Shown one piece after another: positions 8,096 to 18,195 of a DNA stretch of 64,000 nt. Position 1 is the stretch's first letter. Each line of letters begins with the position of its first letter. Location: contig NZ_JAFRDR010000006.1 in NCBI RefSeq assembly GCF_017377795.1, forward strand, positions 248,001 to 312,000, in the 5' to 3' direction. A model generated the notes under the pieces. It made no database searches and was not told the DNA's origin. It saw only the letters and a program-made list of their open reading frames with translations. The position numbers and the translations under genes are program-made. The stretch is from Williamsia soli. Lineage in GTDB: Bacteria > Actinomycetota > Actinomycetes > Mycobacteriales > Mycobacteriaceae.

Positions 8096-9748
8096 TCAGC
8101 CGACCGCCGGCCCGAGCAGGTCGTCGGCATCGGTGATCCGGTACGCGTAACCCTGCTCGGCGAGGAAGCGCTGCCGGTGGGCGGCGTAGTCGGCGTCGAC
8201 GGTGTCACGGGAGACCACTGAGTAGAAGTGGGCTTGTCCACCATCGGCTTTCGGACGCAACAGCCGACCCAGTCGCTGCGCCTCCTCCTGGCGCGATCCG
8301 AAGGTTCCCGACACCTGCACGGCGACCGACGCCTCGGGCAGATCGATGGAGAAGTTGGCGACCTTCGAGACCACCAGCGTCTGGATCTCACCGGTGCGGA
8401 ACTGCGCGAACAGCACCTCGCGCTCCTTGTTCTTCGTCGACCCCTTGATGACCGGTGCGCCCAGGGCTTCACCCAGTTCGTCGAGCTGATCGAGGTACGC
8501 CCCGATGATCAGCGTCTGAGAATCCTTGTGATTCTTGAGGATCGACTTCACCACGTTGATCTTGGTGTGCGCGGTGGAGCAGAGCTTGTACTTCTCTTCG
8601 GGCTCGGCGACCGCGTATTCGAGGCGCTCGCTGTCGGTCAGGGTCACCCGCACTTCGATGCACTCGGCAGGCGCAATCCAACCCTGGGCCTCGATGTCCT
8701 TCCACGGCGCGTCGTAGCGCTTCGGCCCGATCAGGCTGAAGACGTCACCTTCGCGGCCGTCCTCGCGGACGAGCGTCGCGGTGAGACCGAGGCGGCGGCG
8801 GGACTGCAGATCTGCGGTCATCCGGAACACCGGTGCCGGCAGCAGGTGGACCTCGTCGTAGATGATCAGACCCCAGTCGCGGGAATCGAAGAGGTCGAGA
8901 TTGCGGTACTCGCCCTTCGATTTGCGGGTCATGACCTGATAGGTCGCGATCGTGACCGGCCGGATCTCCTTGCGCTCGCCGGAGTACTCGCCGATCTCGT
9001 CCTCGGTCAGCGAGGTCCGCGCGATCAGCTCTCGTTTCCACTGCCGCCCGGCGACGGTGTTGGTGACCAGGATCAGGGTGGTGGCCTGTGCGGTGGCCAT
9101 CGCGGCGGCCCCGACCATCGTCTTGCCTGCACCACAGGGCAGGACCACGACGCCCGAACCGCCCGCCCAGAACGACTCGGCCGCGAGCTGCTGGTAGTCG
9201 CGCAGCTCCCAGCCGTTCTCATCCAGGGAGATCGCGTGGGCTTCGCCGTCGACGTACCCTGCGAGGTCCTCGGCGGGCCAGCCGACCTTGAGCAGGATCT
9301 GCTTGAGGCGCCCGCGCTCGGAGGCATGCACGATGACGGTGTCGTCGTCGACCCGGGCCCCGAGCATCGGCGCGACCTTCTTGTTGCGCATGATCTCGAC
9401 CAGGACTGCCCGGTCATTGCTCACCAGCGTCAGACCGTGGACGGGACTCTTCACCAGCTGGAGCCGGCCGAAGCGGCCCATGGTGTCGACGACGTCCATC
9501 AGCAGGGGCTGCGGCACCGCGTACCGGGAGAAGCTGACGAGGGCGTCGACGACCTGCTCGGCGTCATGTCCGGCGGCCCGCGCATTCCACAAGGCCAGCG
9601 GGGTCACGCGGTAGGTGTGTACATGTTCGGGAGCCCGTTCGAGCTCGGCGAACGGTGCGATCGCCGCCCGCGCCTCCGCCGCCTGGGGGTGGTCGACCTC
9701 GAGTAACAGGGTTTTGTCGGATTGCACGATCAATGGTCCATCGGTCAC
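8096..9748 (-). CDS. ercC: XPB-family DNA repair helicase
   Basis: A superfamily 2 helicase with 3'-5' polarity, homologous to eukaryotic XPB and to M. tuberculosis Rv0861c (XPB/ErcC). After an N-terminal damage-recognition-like region (about 1-180) come Walker A PCGAGKT (204-210), the DEVH box (298-301) and LTATLVRED (motif III). Motif VI is QRLGRLLRPK near the end. The 550-residue length is normal for the bacterial form. It lies 91 bases downstream of the helicase-associated gene in the same direction, an arrangement conserved in mycobacteria, suggesting joint work in repair. In bacteria its exact repair pathway is unsettled. Confidence 0.93.
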   Translation of the reverse strand: MTDGPLIVQSDKTLLLEVDHPQAAEARAAIAPFAELERAPEHVHTYRVTPLALWNARAAGHDAEQVVDALVSFSRYAVPQPLLMDVVDTMGRFGRLQLVKSPVHGLTLVSNDRAVLVEIMRNKKVAPMLGARVDDDTVIVHASERGRLKQILLKVGWPAEDLAGYVDGEAHAISLDENGWELRDYQQLAAESFWAGGSGVVVLPCGAGKTMVGAAAMATAQATTLILVTNTVAGRQWKRELIARTSLTEDEIGEYSGERKEIRPVTIATYQVMTRKSKGEYRNLDLFDSRDWGLIIYDEVHLLPAPVFRMTADLQSRRRLGLTATLVREDGREGDVFSLIGPKRYDAPWKDIEAQGWIAPAECIEVRVTLTDSERLEYAVAEPEEKYKLCSTAHTKINVVKSILKNHKDSQTLIIGAYLDQLDELGEALGAPVIKGSTKNKEREVLFAQFRTGEIQTLVVSKVANFSIDLPEASVAVQVSGTFGSRQEEAQRLGRLLRPKADGGQAHFYSVVSRDTVDADYAAHRQRFLAEQGYAYRITDADDLLGPAVG

Positions 9749-9839
9749 AAGGATCCATTGTCCACGACAGCAGGTCGTGGTGGCTTCTGGCGAGCGCGAC
9801 CTGGGGATTCACCCGTCACAACCCACCAAGATCGGGAGG

Positions 9840-12143
9840 TCAGTCGACGATTTCGACCGTGGTGATCCGGTGCAGCGAGAAACGGTGCTCTTCTTCGCTG
9901 CCGGGTTCGACCGCGACGACCTGCCCCGCGCCGATCATCCGGGGTGCGACGATGTGCTTGCTGGCGAACCCCTGTGCGTTGACGTACCCCAGACGCACGG
10001 TGCGTTTGGTGTTCAACGCGGTCTGCAGCAGCGCCGCGGCCGGCGTGCCGCCGCCGGTGACCGCAGAACCACCGGCGCCGATCCTGGTGGCCACGGCCGC
10101 GTTGGCCGCATCCTGTGATCGCATGTGGGTGACGACGGTGGCCAGCCGGTCCCGGGTCGGGGGCACGAGCGCCGACGTGCGCGCCGTCCGGCGCTCCCGG
10201 GGTGTCGGCAGCCGGGCGCCCCGCGAGCGCAGATCCACCAGTGCGCCGGTCGTGTCTTCCCCCGCCGGGGCGAAACCCGCTGCGCGGAGGGCTTCGAGGA
10301 CCTCGATCAACGGGTCGGTGCTCACCGCGACCGTCGGTGCCAGAGCTCTCAGGGAGAGCTGCTCGGCGACAGGGGAACTGAGAACCGCTGCCAGCATGGT
10401 CGCGTCTTCGCACCGGATGAACGAGGTGGCGACGCCGACGCGCAACTGACCGTGCTTGCGTGCCACATCGTCGATCAGATAGGTGATCGATTGTGGAACG
10501 GGTGTTTTCGAGTGTGTGGTGAAGAAGGTGACCAGCTCGGTCCCGGTGCGGCCGGCGTCGAGTGCGCGCCGGACCGACGACTCGGAGACGCGATAGACCG
10601 ATGCGGCGCCGCCGGATTCGAGGTCGGCGACCAGGGCGAGGTCGGCGGCGAGTTCGGGTGTGAGCGGCCCGGGCGCGGTGACCGTCTGATCAGCCTGGGC
10701 GAGAAAGAAATCGATGGGTGGCGGGATCGATCTGGCCATCGCCGCCACGGTGTGCTTCTCCACGTCGTCGGCGGCACCTGCCGCGACCAGGTGGCGCCCC
10801 GCCGACGTCAGTGCGCCGTGGGCGACCAACCCCAGAGCCTGTGCCTCGGAAAGGGTTTCGTTGATCGTCGTTCGCGGCATCCGGCGCACCCATCGCGGGT
10901 GTCGCCAGGCGATGTACCTGGCCACCGACACCGGCGTGACGTCGGCACCGGGCTGTGCCGCACCGAGTGCCTCGAGCACCAGCAGCCGTTCGGCCCGGGC
11001 GGCACCCTCGGCCATCTCGCCGACCAAGGCCCCGATGGGTGTGCCTTCGGGGGTGCGGCCGCCGATCTGCCACGGGCGCCGCTGCAGGTTCACCCACGCC
11101 GTCGCGATCGAGAACCACCGTCGCTCGGCGGCCTGATGGATCCAGCTGTCCGTCGAAGAGGTGGGCGCCCAGGACGGTTCGACCCCGTCGGAGATGTCGG
11201 GAACGGGGAATCCGGAGTCGATGAGCCGTAGCTCGGCCAGAACCTCCAGCACAAGGCCGATGCGTTTCTCGTCGACACCGACCAGCTTTGCCAGCCGGCG
11301 GATCTCCCGCACGCCCATTCCGCCCGCCCGCAGCACCGCCGCGGGCTGTGCTCCCAGGGTGCCGAGGGTGTCGGCGGCATGCCGGAGGAATTCCAGGGCT
11401 TCACCTGCAGCCGCGGCGTCGACCTCGCCGAGGGTGATCTTCCGGCCCCCGGCGCCGGTCAGTTCCGGTGGCCGGAGATCGGCCGGCTCGGACGGGTCTT
11501 CGCCGCGGATCAGCTGGCCGACGACCACCGGCAACTCCACCGTCTGATCGTCGACGACGACCAGCAGATCCTCGTGCACCAACCGCGGCACCGGACGATC
11601 CGAGTCGGGGCCGAGTGCGGCGTCGCGAGTGCGACCGAGACCGGGCCCGGAGGCCAGCGTGCCGAGCAGCTCTCGTTCACGCTCGGGCAGTGCGGCGAGC
11701 TTCTCCCGGATCTCCTCGAGGGTCAGCGTGTTGATCGCGGCCGTCGCCAGCCGTGAACGCCAGGGCCAGGCTGCGGCCAGGTGCGGGCCGCTGACCAGGG
11801 CCTCGGGAGGTCCCCAGAGCAGGGCGAGGTCGATCAGTCTGTCGATCCGGGCGCGGATGTCTGCCGGATCCAACCGGCCGGACAGCGCGTCGACGATGGC
11901 CGCGGTGGTCACCGGGGACGGGCCGAGTGCGCTCACCGTCTCGAGTATTGCGACCGTCGGCAGGTCCAGTTCTTCGCCGCTGCGGTTGACCGATGCGGCC
12001 GACAGGGCCCGTTGCGCGAGCACCGCGACCCCGGGCGGTGGTGGGCTCGCCAGGTCGGGACGCGAGTGCATGAGGTCGAGCAGCTGGTCGTCGTCGCGGC
12101 CCGCGAGGTCGTCGGCCAGAGTGGTTGGCGCCTCGGTCTTCAT
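9840..12143 (-). CDS. Helicase-associated domain protein (Rv0862c-like)
   Basis: A 767-residue protein of the actinobacterial Rv0862c family, annotated as 'helicase C-terminal/helicase-associated domain'. No Walker A box is visible, so it is not itself an ATP-driven helicase. The C-terminal third ([10 protein letters not shown] end) resembles WYL-like regulatory folds only loosely. I start at the ATG giving [15 protein letters not shown]. An ATG 9 codons upstream is possible, but the longest frame would run through the divergent small gene. It precedes the XPB helicase gene on the same strand, and the pairing suggests a partner or regulator of XPB. Confidence 0.85.
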   Translation of the reverse strand: MKTEAPTTLADDLAGRDDDQLLDLMHSRPDLASPPPPGVAVLAQRALSAASVNRSGEELDLPTVAILETVSALGPSPVTTAAIVDALSGRLDPADIRARIDRLIDLALLWGPPEALVSGPHLAAAWPWRSRLATAAINTLTLEEIREKLAALPERERELLGTLASGPGLGRTRDAALGPDSDRPVPRLVHEDLLVVVDDQTVELPVVVGQLIRGEDPSEPADLRPPELTGAGGRKITLGEVDAAAAGEALEFLRHAADTLGTLGAQPAAVLRAGGMGVREIRRLAKLVGVDEKRIGLVLEVLAELRLIDSGFPVPDISDGVEPSWAPTSSTDSWIHQAAERRWFSIATAWVNLQRRPWQIGGRTPEGTPIGALVGEMAEGAARAERLLVLEALGAAQPGADVTPVSVARYIAWRHPRWVRRMPRTTINETLSEAQALGLVAHGALTSAGRHLVAAGAADDVEKHTVAAMARSIPPPIDFFLAQADQTVTAPGPLTPELAADLALVADLESGGAASVYRVSESSVRRALDAGRTGTELVTFFTTHSKTPVPQSITYLIDDVARKHGQLRVGVATSFIRCEDATMLAAVLSSPVAEQLSLRALAPTVAVSTDPLIEVLEALRAAGFAPAGEDTTGALVDLRSRGARLPTPRERRTARTSALVPPTRDRLATVVTHMRSQDAANAAVATRIGAGGSAVTGGGTPAAALLQTALNTKRTVRLGYVNAQGFASKHIVAPRMIGAGQVVAVEPGSEEEHRFSLHRITTVEIVD

Positions 12144-12176
12144 CCAGCCGATGATATGCCGGTGGTTCATGGCAGA

Positions 12177-12365
12177 ATGACGCCCGTGGCTGAAAAGAAG
12201 AAGTACGTCGACAATGGCTGGCCGGTAGTTCCCGAAGGCGAGCACGCGGTCAGCGAGTTCGCGGCCAACGTGTCCGGGTCGCTGTCGCCGTTCGGTGATG
12301 TGGAGTTCCCACTGCCCGTCGAGGATCTCCCGTACATCCACCCGAAGACCTCCGTCAATCGCTGA
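12177..12365 (+). CDS. Small conserved hypothetical protein (Rv0863-like position)
   Basis: A 62-residue protein, [20 protein letters not shown] at its start, ending 4 bases before the GTG of moaC. It has a basic N-terminus and then acidic, Pro-containing sequence with no membrane segment. It holds the place of Rv0863, a hypothetical gene between the helicase partner and moaC2 in M. tuberculosis. A GTG at 12186 is an alternative start. There is little Shine-Dalgarno sequence, so the message may be leaderless. Tight spacing suggests co-transcription with moaC-mog-moaE; function unknown. Confidence 0.65.
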   Translation: MTPVAEKKKYVDNGWPVVPEGEHAVSEFAANVSGSLSPFGDVEFPLPVEDLPYIHPKTSVNR

Positions 12366-12369
12366 TCCG

Positions 12370-12876
12370 GTGACGACGTCGGCCGAGGGCGGACGCCTCA
12401 GTCATCTCGACGATGCCGGGGCGGCTCGCATGGTCGATGTGGGCGGCAAACCCGCGACGATGCGAAAAGCTGTGGCCACCGGCACTTTTCGGACCACAGC
12501 CGAAGTGATCACCTTGCTCTCGTCCAACGGGTTGCCCAAGGGTGACGCTCTCGCCACGGCCCGGATCGCGGGGATCATGGCGGCGAAGAAGACCTCTGAA
12601 CTCATCCCGCTCTGTCACCAGGTCGCGCTCAGTTCCGTGACCGTCGACTTCGACCTCGGCGAGGAGTCGATCGAGGTCCGGGTCACTGCTGTGACCACCG
12701 ACCGCACCGGTGTGGAGATGGAAGCCTTGACCGCCGTCGCCGTGACCGGTCTCACTCTCCACGACATGGTCAAAGCGGTCGATGCACGCGCATCGATGAC
12801 CGACATCGGTCTGTACGAGAAGACCGGCGGGAAGAAGGGGCACTGGAAACGTGATCCTGAGGCGGGCGATGACTGA
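12370..12876 (+). CDS. moaC: Cyclic pyranopterin monophosphate synthase MoaC
   Basis: Second step of molybdenum cofactor synthesis: converts the MoaA product 3',8-cyclo-GTP to cyclic pyranopterin monophosphate. The 168-residue protein shows the family signatures LSHLD, MVDVGGKP, GIMAAKKTSELIPLCHQ and DMVKAVDA, plus the terminal GGKKGHW active-site segment. The start is GTG at 12370, four bases after the small upstream gene; the open frame before that is not protein-like. mog overlaps its 3' end by 8 bases, making a moaC-mog-moaE operon. Confidence 0.94.
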   Translation: MTTSAEGGRLSHLDDAGAARMVDVGGKPATMRKAVATGTFRTTAEVITLLSSNGLPKGDALATARIAGIMAAKKTSELIPLCHQVALSSVTVDFDLGEESIEVRVTAVTTDRTGVEMEALTAVAVTGLTLHDMVKAVDARASMTDIGLYEKTGGKKGHWKRDPEAGDD

Positions 12877-13345
12877 CCCGAACGCCGTGGTGGTGGTTGC
12901 CTCGACCCGAGCAGCAGGCGGTGTCTACCCCGACCGCTGCGGACCGATCATCGTCACCTGGCTGCGGGAGCGTGGCTACGTGGTGCCCGACCCGATCGTC
13001 GTCCCCGATGGAGAACCGGTGGGGCGCGCCTTACGCGAGGCCATCTCGCAGGGGACCGCCGTCGTGATCACCACGGGTGGTACCGGATTGAGCCCCACCG
13101 ATCACACGCCCGAACAGACCGCCGCGGTGCTCGACCGGCAGATCCCGGGCCTTGCCGACGCCATTCGCCGCAGTGGGCTGCCGAAGGTGCCCACCGCCGT
13201 TCTCTCGCGGGGCGTCGCCGGTACGGCGGGCCGCACCCTGATCGTGAACCTGCCCGGCTCGACCGGCGGGGTGAAGGACGGCCTCGAGGTGCTGGACCCG
13301 GTGCTCGCCCATGCCGTCGATCAGATCAACGGAGGCGACCACTGA
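12869..13345 (+). CDS. mog: Molybdopterin adenylyltransferase-like protein (MogA/MoaB)
   Basis: A 158-residue protein of the MoaB/Mog family, which adenylylates molybdopterin before molybdate insertion. Substrate-binding motifs [17 protein letters not shown] and [12 protein letters not shown] are intact. The ATG at 12869 overlaps the end of moaC by 8 bases. Its TGA overlaps the ATG of moaE (TGATG), so all three are probably translationally coupled. Position equals Rv0865 (mog). Confidence 0.92.
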   Translation: MTDPNAVVVVASTRAAGGVYPDRCGPIIVTWLRERGYVVPDPIVVPDGEPVGRALREAISQGTAVVITTGGTGLSPTDHTPEQTAAVLDRQIPGLADAIRRSGLPKVPTAVLSRGVAGTAGRTLIVNLPGSTGGVKDGLEVLDPVLAHAVDQINGGDH

Positions 13346-13782
13346 TGGCTGCCGTCGTCGCGCGGGCGGCGGTCACAGAAGAGCTGTTGTCGACCGCTTT
13401 TCACGAGCAACTCGCGACCGATGCCGCGGGTGGCACAGCAGGGGCGATCGTGAGCTTCGTCGGTGCTGTACGCAACCACGACGGTGGCCGGGACGTCACC
13501 GCACTGAACTACAGCGCCCACCCCACCGCGGCCGATGTCGTCGCGAGGGTGGTCGCCGACGTGGCGGCCGGCGCCGACGGGGTACGGGCGGTCGCGGTGT
13601 CGCATCGGATCGGTGACCTCTCGATCGGTGACGCCGCACTGGTGGTCGCCGTCGCCGCTGACCATCGTGGCGCCGCCTTCGCCACCTGTGCACTCCTCGT
13701 CGATGAGGTGAAAGCCCAACTCCCGGTGTGGAAACACCAGATCTTCGCCGATGGTTCCGACGAGTGGGTCGGATCGGCCTGA
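13345..13782 (+). CDS. moaE: Molybdopterin synthase catalytic subunit MoaE
   Basis: Large subunit of molybdopterin synthase; with MoaD it adds the dithiolene sulfurs to cyclic pyranopterin monophosphate. The 145-residue protein carries [16 protein letters not shown] and [10 protein letters not shown]. The conserved tail [21 protein letters not shown] includes the active-site lysine. It closes the moaC-mog-moaE operon. Its MoaD partner lies about 2 kb away on the other strand, beyond a lipase gene and rpfA. Confidence 0.94.
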   Translation: MAAVVARAAVTEELLSTAFHEQLATDAAGGTAGAIVSFVGAVRNHDGGRDVTALNYSAHPTAADVVARVVADVAAGADGVRAVAVSHRIGDLSIGDAALVVAVAADHRGAAFATCALLVDEVKAQLPVWKHQIFADGSDEWVGSA

Positions 13783-13834
13783 CGTTCTCCGGGTTGCGAT
13801 TGAAGATCGCGCGGTAGACCGGTACGGTCCGAGC

Positions 13835-14596
13835 ATGAAAACCAAGGCTTACCTAACGCGCATGCTGTCTGCCGTGGTCCTGCTGATTGCAGTCGGCTCT
13901 CTGTCCACACCGGCCGCATCGGCCGGCGGAGTTGCGACGGGGGAGCGCATCGTCGTCCTGGTGCCCGGCCAGCAGGCCACTCCCGGGACCACGAGCCGGG
14001 ATCAATACCGCGACATGGCAGCTGAGCTCACCGCGCAGGGGTACACCGTCCACACGGTGGATGTGAAAGGCCTCGATCTCCCCGCCGACACCCGCGTGGT
14101 CAAGGCTGCGGTCGCGAGAGCCACCGCAGGTGCCGACGTCGAGTCGGTGGCGATCGTCGGCCACAGCTACGGCGGACTTTCGGCCCGCAGTTATCTCAAG
14201 ACCCTCGGTGGATCGGACCTGGTCGACACCTACATCGCCATCGGCACCCCGCAGTACGGATCTCCTGGCGGCTGCGCGCAACTGCCCGGATTCGGTTGGG
14301 ACGGCTGCCCGGTGACACCGTTCATCGCCGATCTCGTCGCCGGAGACGACACCCCGGGCGACACGGCGTACTACTCGATTCGTAGTGACGAGGAACTGGC
14401 GGACGGACGTCTCGACGGTGGCCAGTACCGGGTGGCCCCGATTCCCGACCTCGTCCATGAGGTCGAACCGGCGGACCCCCGGGTCATTGCTGCGGTCTCG
14501 GAGATCCTCGCCGGCCACAGCCTTGCCGAGTTCGTCGACGAAGCCGAGGGTGACATCACGCTCGAGAAGACGCTCTTCCCGGCACCCACCCGCTGA
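13835..14596 (+). CDS. Secreted alpha/beta-hydrolase lipase/esterase
   Basis: A 253-residue exported hydrolase. A signal peptide covers about 1-30, with basic start, hydrophobic core and ASA cleavage site. The nucleophile elbow GHSYGG has Ser111. It resembles the triacylglycerol lipase/EstA group (RIVVLVPGQQ, then YIAIGTPQYGSPGG). Two cysteines flank the lid region and could form a disulfide. The ATG at 13835 is chosen because the signal peptide begins there. Convergent with rpfA, with a shared hairpin between them. It interrupts the Moco genes; no metabolic link is evident. Confidence 0.85.
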   Translation: MKTKAYLTRMLSAVVLLIAVGSLSTPAASAGGVATGERIVVLVPGQQATPGTTSRDQYRDMAAELTAQGYTVHTVDVKGLDLPADTRVVKAAVARATAGADVESVAIVGHSYGGLSARSYLKTLGGSDLVDTYIAIGTPQYGSPGGCAQLPGFGWDGCPVTPFIADLVAGDDTPGDTAYYSIRSDEELADGRLDGGQYRVAPIPDLVHEVEPADPRVIAAVSEILAGHSLAEFVDEAEGDITLEKTLFPAPTR

Positions 14597-14630
14597 CCAG
14601 TTTGGGCGGAACCGCGCCGGAGGGATGGAA

Positions 14631-14671
14631 AAGGGCCCCGCACGGACTCAGATGTCGCGTGCGAGGCCCTT
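14631..14671. terminator. Bidirectional hairpin between the lipase gene and rpfA
   Basis: AAGGGCC...GCACG pairs with CGTGC...GGCCCTT, leaving a 13-base loop and small internal mismatch. It lies between two convergent stop codons, so it can end transcription from both sides. Confidence 0.65.
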
Positions 14672-14697
14672 CGTCTGGGTCTCCGTGAAGTGCAGGA

Positions 14698-15530
<833 letters not shown>

Positions 15531-15699
15531 CGAGCCGGGAATATTCAATTGCGTTGCGGTCGATCAGATCAACCGAGTCAGACGGTACGTGTTAATTCGG
15601 GTCGACACACATCTTTGCGAAGTGAGGTGTTTGACGTGTCGGGACGCCATTTCGCGTTCATATGCTATTCGCGCTGCTCATCGCTATGACTGTCGTCCC

Positions 15700-15721
15700 G
15701 TGTCCGTACCGTGACCGTACC
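15700..15721. promoter_or_regulatory. 11-bp tandem direct repeat upstream of the rpfA riboswitch
   Basis: GTGTCCGTACC is followed directly by GTGACCGTACC. Eleven-base spacing places both copies on one DNA face, as expected for a response-regulator dimer. It lies next to a CRP-like site. rpfA is known to be under MtrA control in mycobacteria, but I cannot show that this is an MtrA site. Confidence 0.4.
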
Positions 15722-15725
15722 GTTA

Positions 15726-15741
15726 TGTGATGAAGGTCACT
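15726..15741. promoter_or_regulatory. CRP-like cAMP receptor protein site upstream of rpfA
   Basis: TGTGATGAAGGTCACT matches the CRP consensus TGTGA-N6-TCACA in nine of ten positions. Mycobacterial CRP (Rv3676) is known to bind and activate the rpfA promoter, which supports this reading. It is about 195 bases upstream of the riboswitch. Confidence 0.6.
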
Positions 15742-15810
15742 ACGTCATTCGAAGGATTGAGGCGCCGATGTGGGTCGATCGACCCGATCGCCGACCACCC
15801 GTCGGTGGTC

Positions 15811-16059
15811 TCAGCCGCCCGCGAAGGGTGGGAGCACGTCGACGGTGTCCCCGCTCGACAGCACCCGCGAACGGTCGCGAACGGCGATCGACTCATGCAG
15901 ATACGAGCATCGGTTCAGTACGTTGGCCAACTCTGGATTCTGTTGACCCAACGCAATTTCCAGATCGGCAAGAGTGGCTTTGTCAGTGAGCTTCACCACA
16001 GTTTGTTCGGTCCCCGCGGCGGCTTGGGCTGCGGCGAAGAAACGGACGCAGATCTCCAT
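15811..16059 (-). CDS. moaD: Molybdopterin synthase sulfur carrier MoaD
   Basis: A ubiquitin-like 82-residue sulfur carrier; its C-terminal thiocarboxylate donates sulfur within the MoaD-MoaE complex. The essential terminal Gly-Gly is present (LPPFAGG). The start is the ATG giving MEICVRFFAAAQ, one base after the moaA stop region, so the two genes are coupled. The frame extends upstream into moaA but is out of phase with any protein-like sequence. The intergenic side toward rpfA (15531-15810) holds the rpfA promoter elements. Confidence 0.92.
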   Translation of the reverse strand: MEICVRFFAAAQAAAGTEQTVVKLTDKATLADLEIALGQQNPELANVLNRCSYLHESIAVRDRSRVLSSGDTVDVLPPFAGG

Positions 16060-16060
16060 C

Positions 16061-17152
16061 TCAGCCGCCGATCGCAGACATCGGTCGGGACGGCTGCAAG
16101 AAGCCCGGTTCGTTGACGCCGTGGCCTGGAAGTTTGCCCCAGGTGGATTCGCGCCACCGCAGCGCGATTTCTTCATCTGAAGACGAAGTTGACTTCAGTA
16201 AACCAGCCAAGTCTGTCTCATCGGTGGCGAAGAGGCAGTTGCGCAGCTGTCCGTCGGCGGTCAGGCGGGTGCGGTCACAGTCTCCACAAAACGGCCGCGT
16301 GACCGATGCGATGACCCCCACGCGAGCCGGTTTCCCGTCGGCACCGAGGTACCCCTCGACGGTCCAGCGCTGAGCGGGCGCAGCGCCTCGTGGTGCGGTA
16401 TCCGGGCGCAGATCGAATTCCCGTTGCAGTCGCTCCAAGATCTGATCCGCGGTGATCATCGTGGTGCGCGACCAGTGATGCTCGGCGTCGAGAGGCATCT
16501 GCTCGATGATGCGGAGCTCGTAGCCGCGATCCAGGCACAGTCGGAGCAGGGCGGTGGCATCGTCGAGACCGTGCTCGGTGTCGAGGACAGCGTTCACCTT
16601 CACCGGGAACAGGCCGGCCGCTGCCGCCGCCTCCAGGCCGGCGAGCACATCGGGGAGCCGGTCACGACGCGTGATCGCGGCGAATCTGGCCGCGTCGACC
16701 GTGTCGAGCGATACGTTCACCCGGTTCAGCCCGGCGTCGGCCAGCGTCTTGGCCTGATGTTTCAGACCCAGGCCGTTGGTGGTGAGCGCGACCTCTGGAC
16801 GTGGGTCCAGTGCGGCGACGGCCTCGATGATGTCGGGCAGGTCTTTCCGTAGCAATGGTTCACCGCCGGTGAAGCGCACCGCCTCGACGCCGAGATGCCG
16901 AACGCCGATCGAGACCGCCCGAACGATTTCCTCCGCGGTCAGAACTTTGTCCCGCGCAAGCCAATCGAGTCCCTCTGCGGGCATGCAGTAGGTGCAGCGC
17001 AGGTTGCAGCGGTCGGTGACCGAGACACGCAGATCACGTACGGCCCGCCCAAAGGTGTCGACCATGGGTCCGCTGGTGGGCATGGCGGCGTCGCGCAGAA
17101 CGGGCTTCTGCGCGGACAAGCCGCTCGGCATGCCGAGAGCGATGACAGTCAC
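16061..17152 (-). CDS. moaA: GTP 3',8-cyclase MoaA (radical SAM)
   Basis: First step of Moco synthesis: rearranges GTP to 3',8-cyclo-GTP using two 4Fe-4S clusters. The radical-SAM cysteines are C49, C53 and C56 (CNLRCTYC). A second cluster set appears in FCGDCDRTRLT plus a later cysteine in LRNCLF. FTGGEPLLRKDL (SAM binding) and the terminal Gly-Gly are present. I chose the GTG at 17152 because the N-terminus then reads MTVIALGMP, as in Rv0869c (MTLTALGMP). The frame itself is open much further. Directly followed by moaD. Confidence 0.93.
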   Translation of the reverse strand: MTVIALGMPSGLSAQKPVLRDAAMPTSGPMVDTFGRAVRDLRVSVTDRCNLRCTYCMPAEGLDWLARDKVLTAEEIVRAVSIGVRHLGVEAVRFTGGEPLLRKDLPDIIEAVAALDPRPEVALTTNGLGLKHQAKTLADAGLNRVNVSLDTVDAARFAAITRRDRLPDVLAGLEAAAAAGLFPVKVNAVLDTEHGLDDATALLRLCLDRGYELRIIEQMPLDAEHHWSRTTMITADQILERLQREFDLRPDTAPRGAAPAQRWTVEGYLGADGKPARVGVIASVTRPFCGDCDRTRLTADGQLRNCLFATDETDLAGLLKSTSSSDEEIALRWRESTWGKLPGHGVNEPGFLQPSRPMSAIGG

Positions 17153-17252
17153 AGCTCCCAGCCTACGGTTTGTGCCGGCCGACGGTCGGGGCGACGGGGG
17201 TGATGACCACGACCACATCCGCACGTGCGGGCGTCGTCTGTCACTGGGTCCG

Positions 17253-17780
17253 CTAATGCGGCGCTGACGCCTTCTTTCGTTCCAGGGCGCGGAAGGTGCT
17301 CGCGTGAAAGACCAGCGGTTCCTGGACCGGGTCGGCGCGTAGGGCGTTGACCTTGAGCAACACCAGGCTGTGGTCGCCTGCGGGGATCTCGTTGTAGATG
17401 GTGCAGGAGAGCTGGGCGACGGCGCCGCCGATGAACAGCGCCCCGTCCTCGGTCGTCTCGAGTTCGAGCCCGGTGAAGCGGCGATCCGCGGCTCCGGCGA
17501 GTTGTTTGCACTCGGCGTCCTGATCGTGGGCGAAGACCGACACCCCGAGGACCGGCGCATTGCGGAGTTTCGGCCACGTGGTCGACTCGTTCTGCACGCA
17601 CAGTGACACCAGCGGCGGGTCGAGGGAGACCGTCGCAAATGAGCTGGCGGCCAGGCCGATCGATTGATCACCGGACTGATGGCAGACTGCCACCACACCG
17701 GTCGGGAAACAGCTGTAGGCGCGCCGTAGGGCCGATCCATCGCTGGTCGGCGTGAGGGCTCCGTCGATTGGTGTCGTCAT
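17253..17780 (-). CDS. Flavin reductase family protein (FMN-binding)
   Basis: A 175-residue flavin reductase-like split-barrel protein, typically supplying reduced FMN or FAD to a monooxygenase partner. Recognisable blocks are FPTGVVAVCHQ, GLAASSFATVSLDPPLVSLCVQ and the barrel core with GAVAQLSCTIYNEIPAGDHS. The ATG giving MTTPIDGALTP is preferred over an in-frame start 28 codons upstream, which overlaps the small membrane gene. It precedes moaA by 100 bases on the same strand. The obvious partner oxygenase is not adjacent. Confidence 0.85.
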   Translation of the reverse strand: MTTPIDGALTPTSDGSALRRAYSCFPTGVVAVCHQSGDQSIGLAASSFATVSLDPPLVSLCVQNESTTWPKLRNAPVLGVSVFAHDQDAECKQLAGAADRRFTGLELETTEDGALFIGGAVAQLSCTIYNEIPAGDHSLVLLKVNALRADPVQEPLVFHASTFRALERKKASAPH

Positions 17781-17793
17781 GTCAGTGATCAGC

Positions 17794-18039
17794 CTAGTTC
17801 GCCCGGGTGTCGCCGGTCGGGTTGCGCCGCTCGGCACGCTGCCGTCGGCCTGATCGCAGGGCAAAAATCAGCCCGAGTAAAAATCCGAGCGGCGCGCACA
17901 TGGTCAGTAGATAGACGAACAGCGGTGCGCTCTCACCGGTGATCGGCGTCATCAGAAACAGCACGGCCAGTGCGACGAGCCCGATCGCGAAGAGCCCCAG
18001 TGCCACCCGCAGGAGCAGGTTGCCGTCGGTTTTACGCAT
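17794..18039 (-). CDS. Small two-helix membrane protein (Rv0870c position)
   Basis: An 81-residue protein with two hydrophobic segments (about 8-31 and 39-61) and a strongly basic C-terminal tail (RSGRRQRAERR). It starts at an ATG and is followed 13 bases later by the flavin reductase gene. Position matches the membrane protein gene Rv0870c next to cspB. No domain recognised; function unknown. Confidence 0.65.
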   Translation of the reverse strand: MRKTDGNLLLRVALGLFAIGLVALAVLFLMTPITGESAPLFVYLLTMCAPLGFLLGLIFALRSGRRQRAERRNPTGDTRAN

Positions 18040-18106
18040 GTGGTCAACGGTAGTGCAGTCCGCCGGGGGCCGGAAAACCCCTGTGCTGCCCGCCGGGGCC
18101 AGGGGC

Positions 18107-18112
18107 TAGACT
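18107..18112 (+). promoter_or_regulatory. Candidate -10 box for the cold-shock gene
   Basis: TAGACT lies about 84 bases before the cspB GTG, which would give a 5' UTR long enough for cold-shock mRNA structure. The -35 region is weak. This is a reading by eye only. Confidence 0.3.
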
Positions 18113-18195
18113 GACTCCAAACGCGTCTGGCTGGACCTACCGTCACAGCGGGCGCTTTCGTTTTGTTTGATGACGAGCAGATGAGGGTGAGCGCA

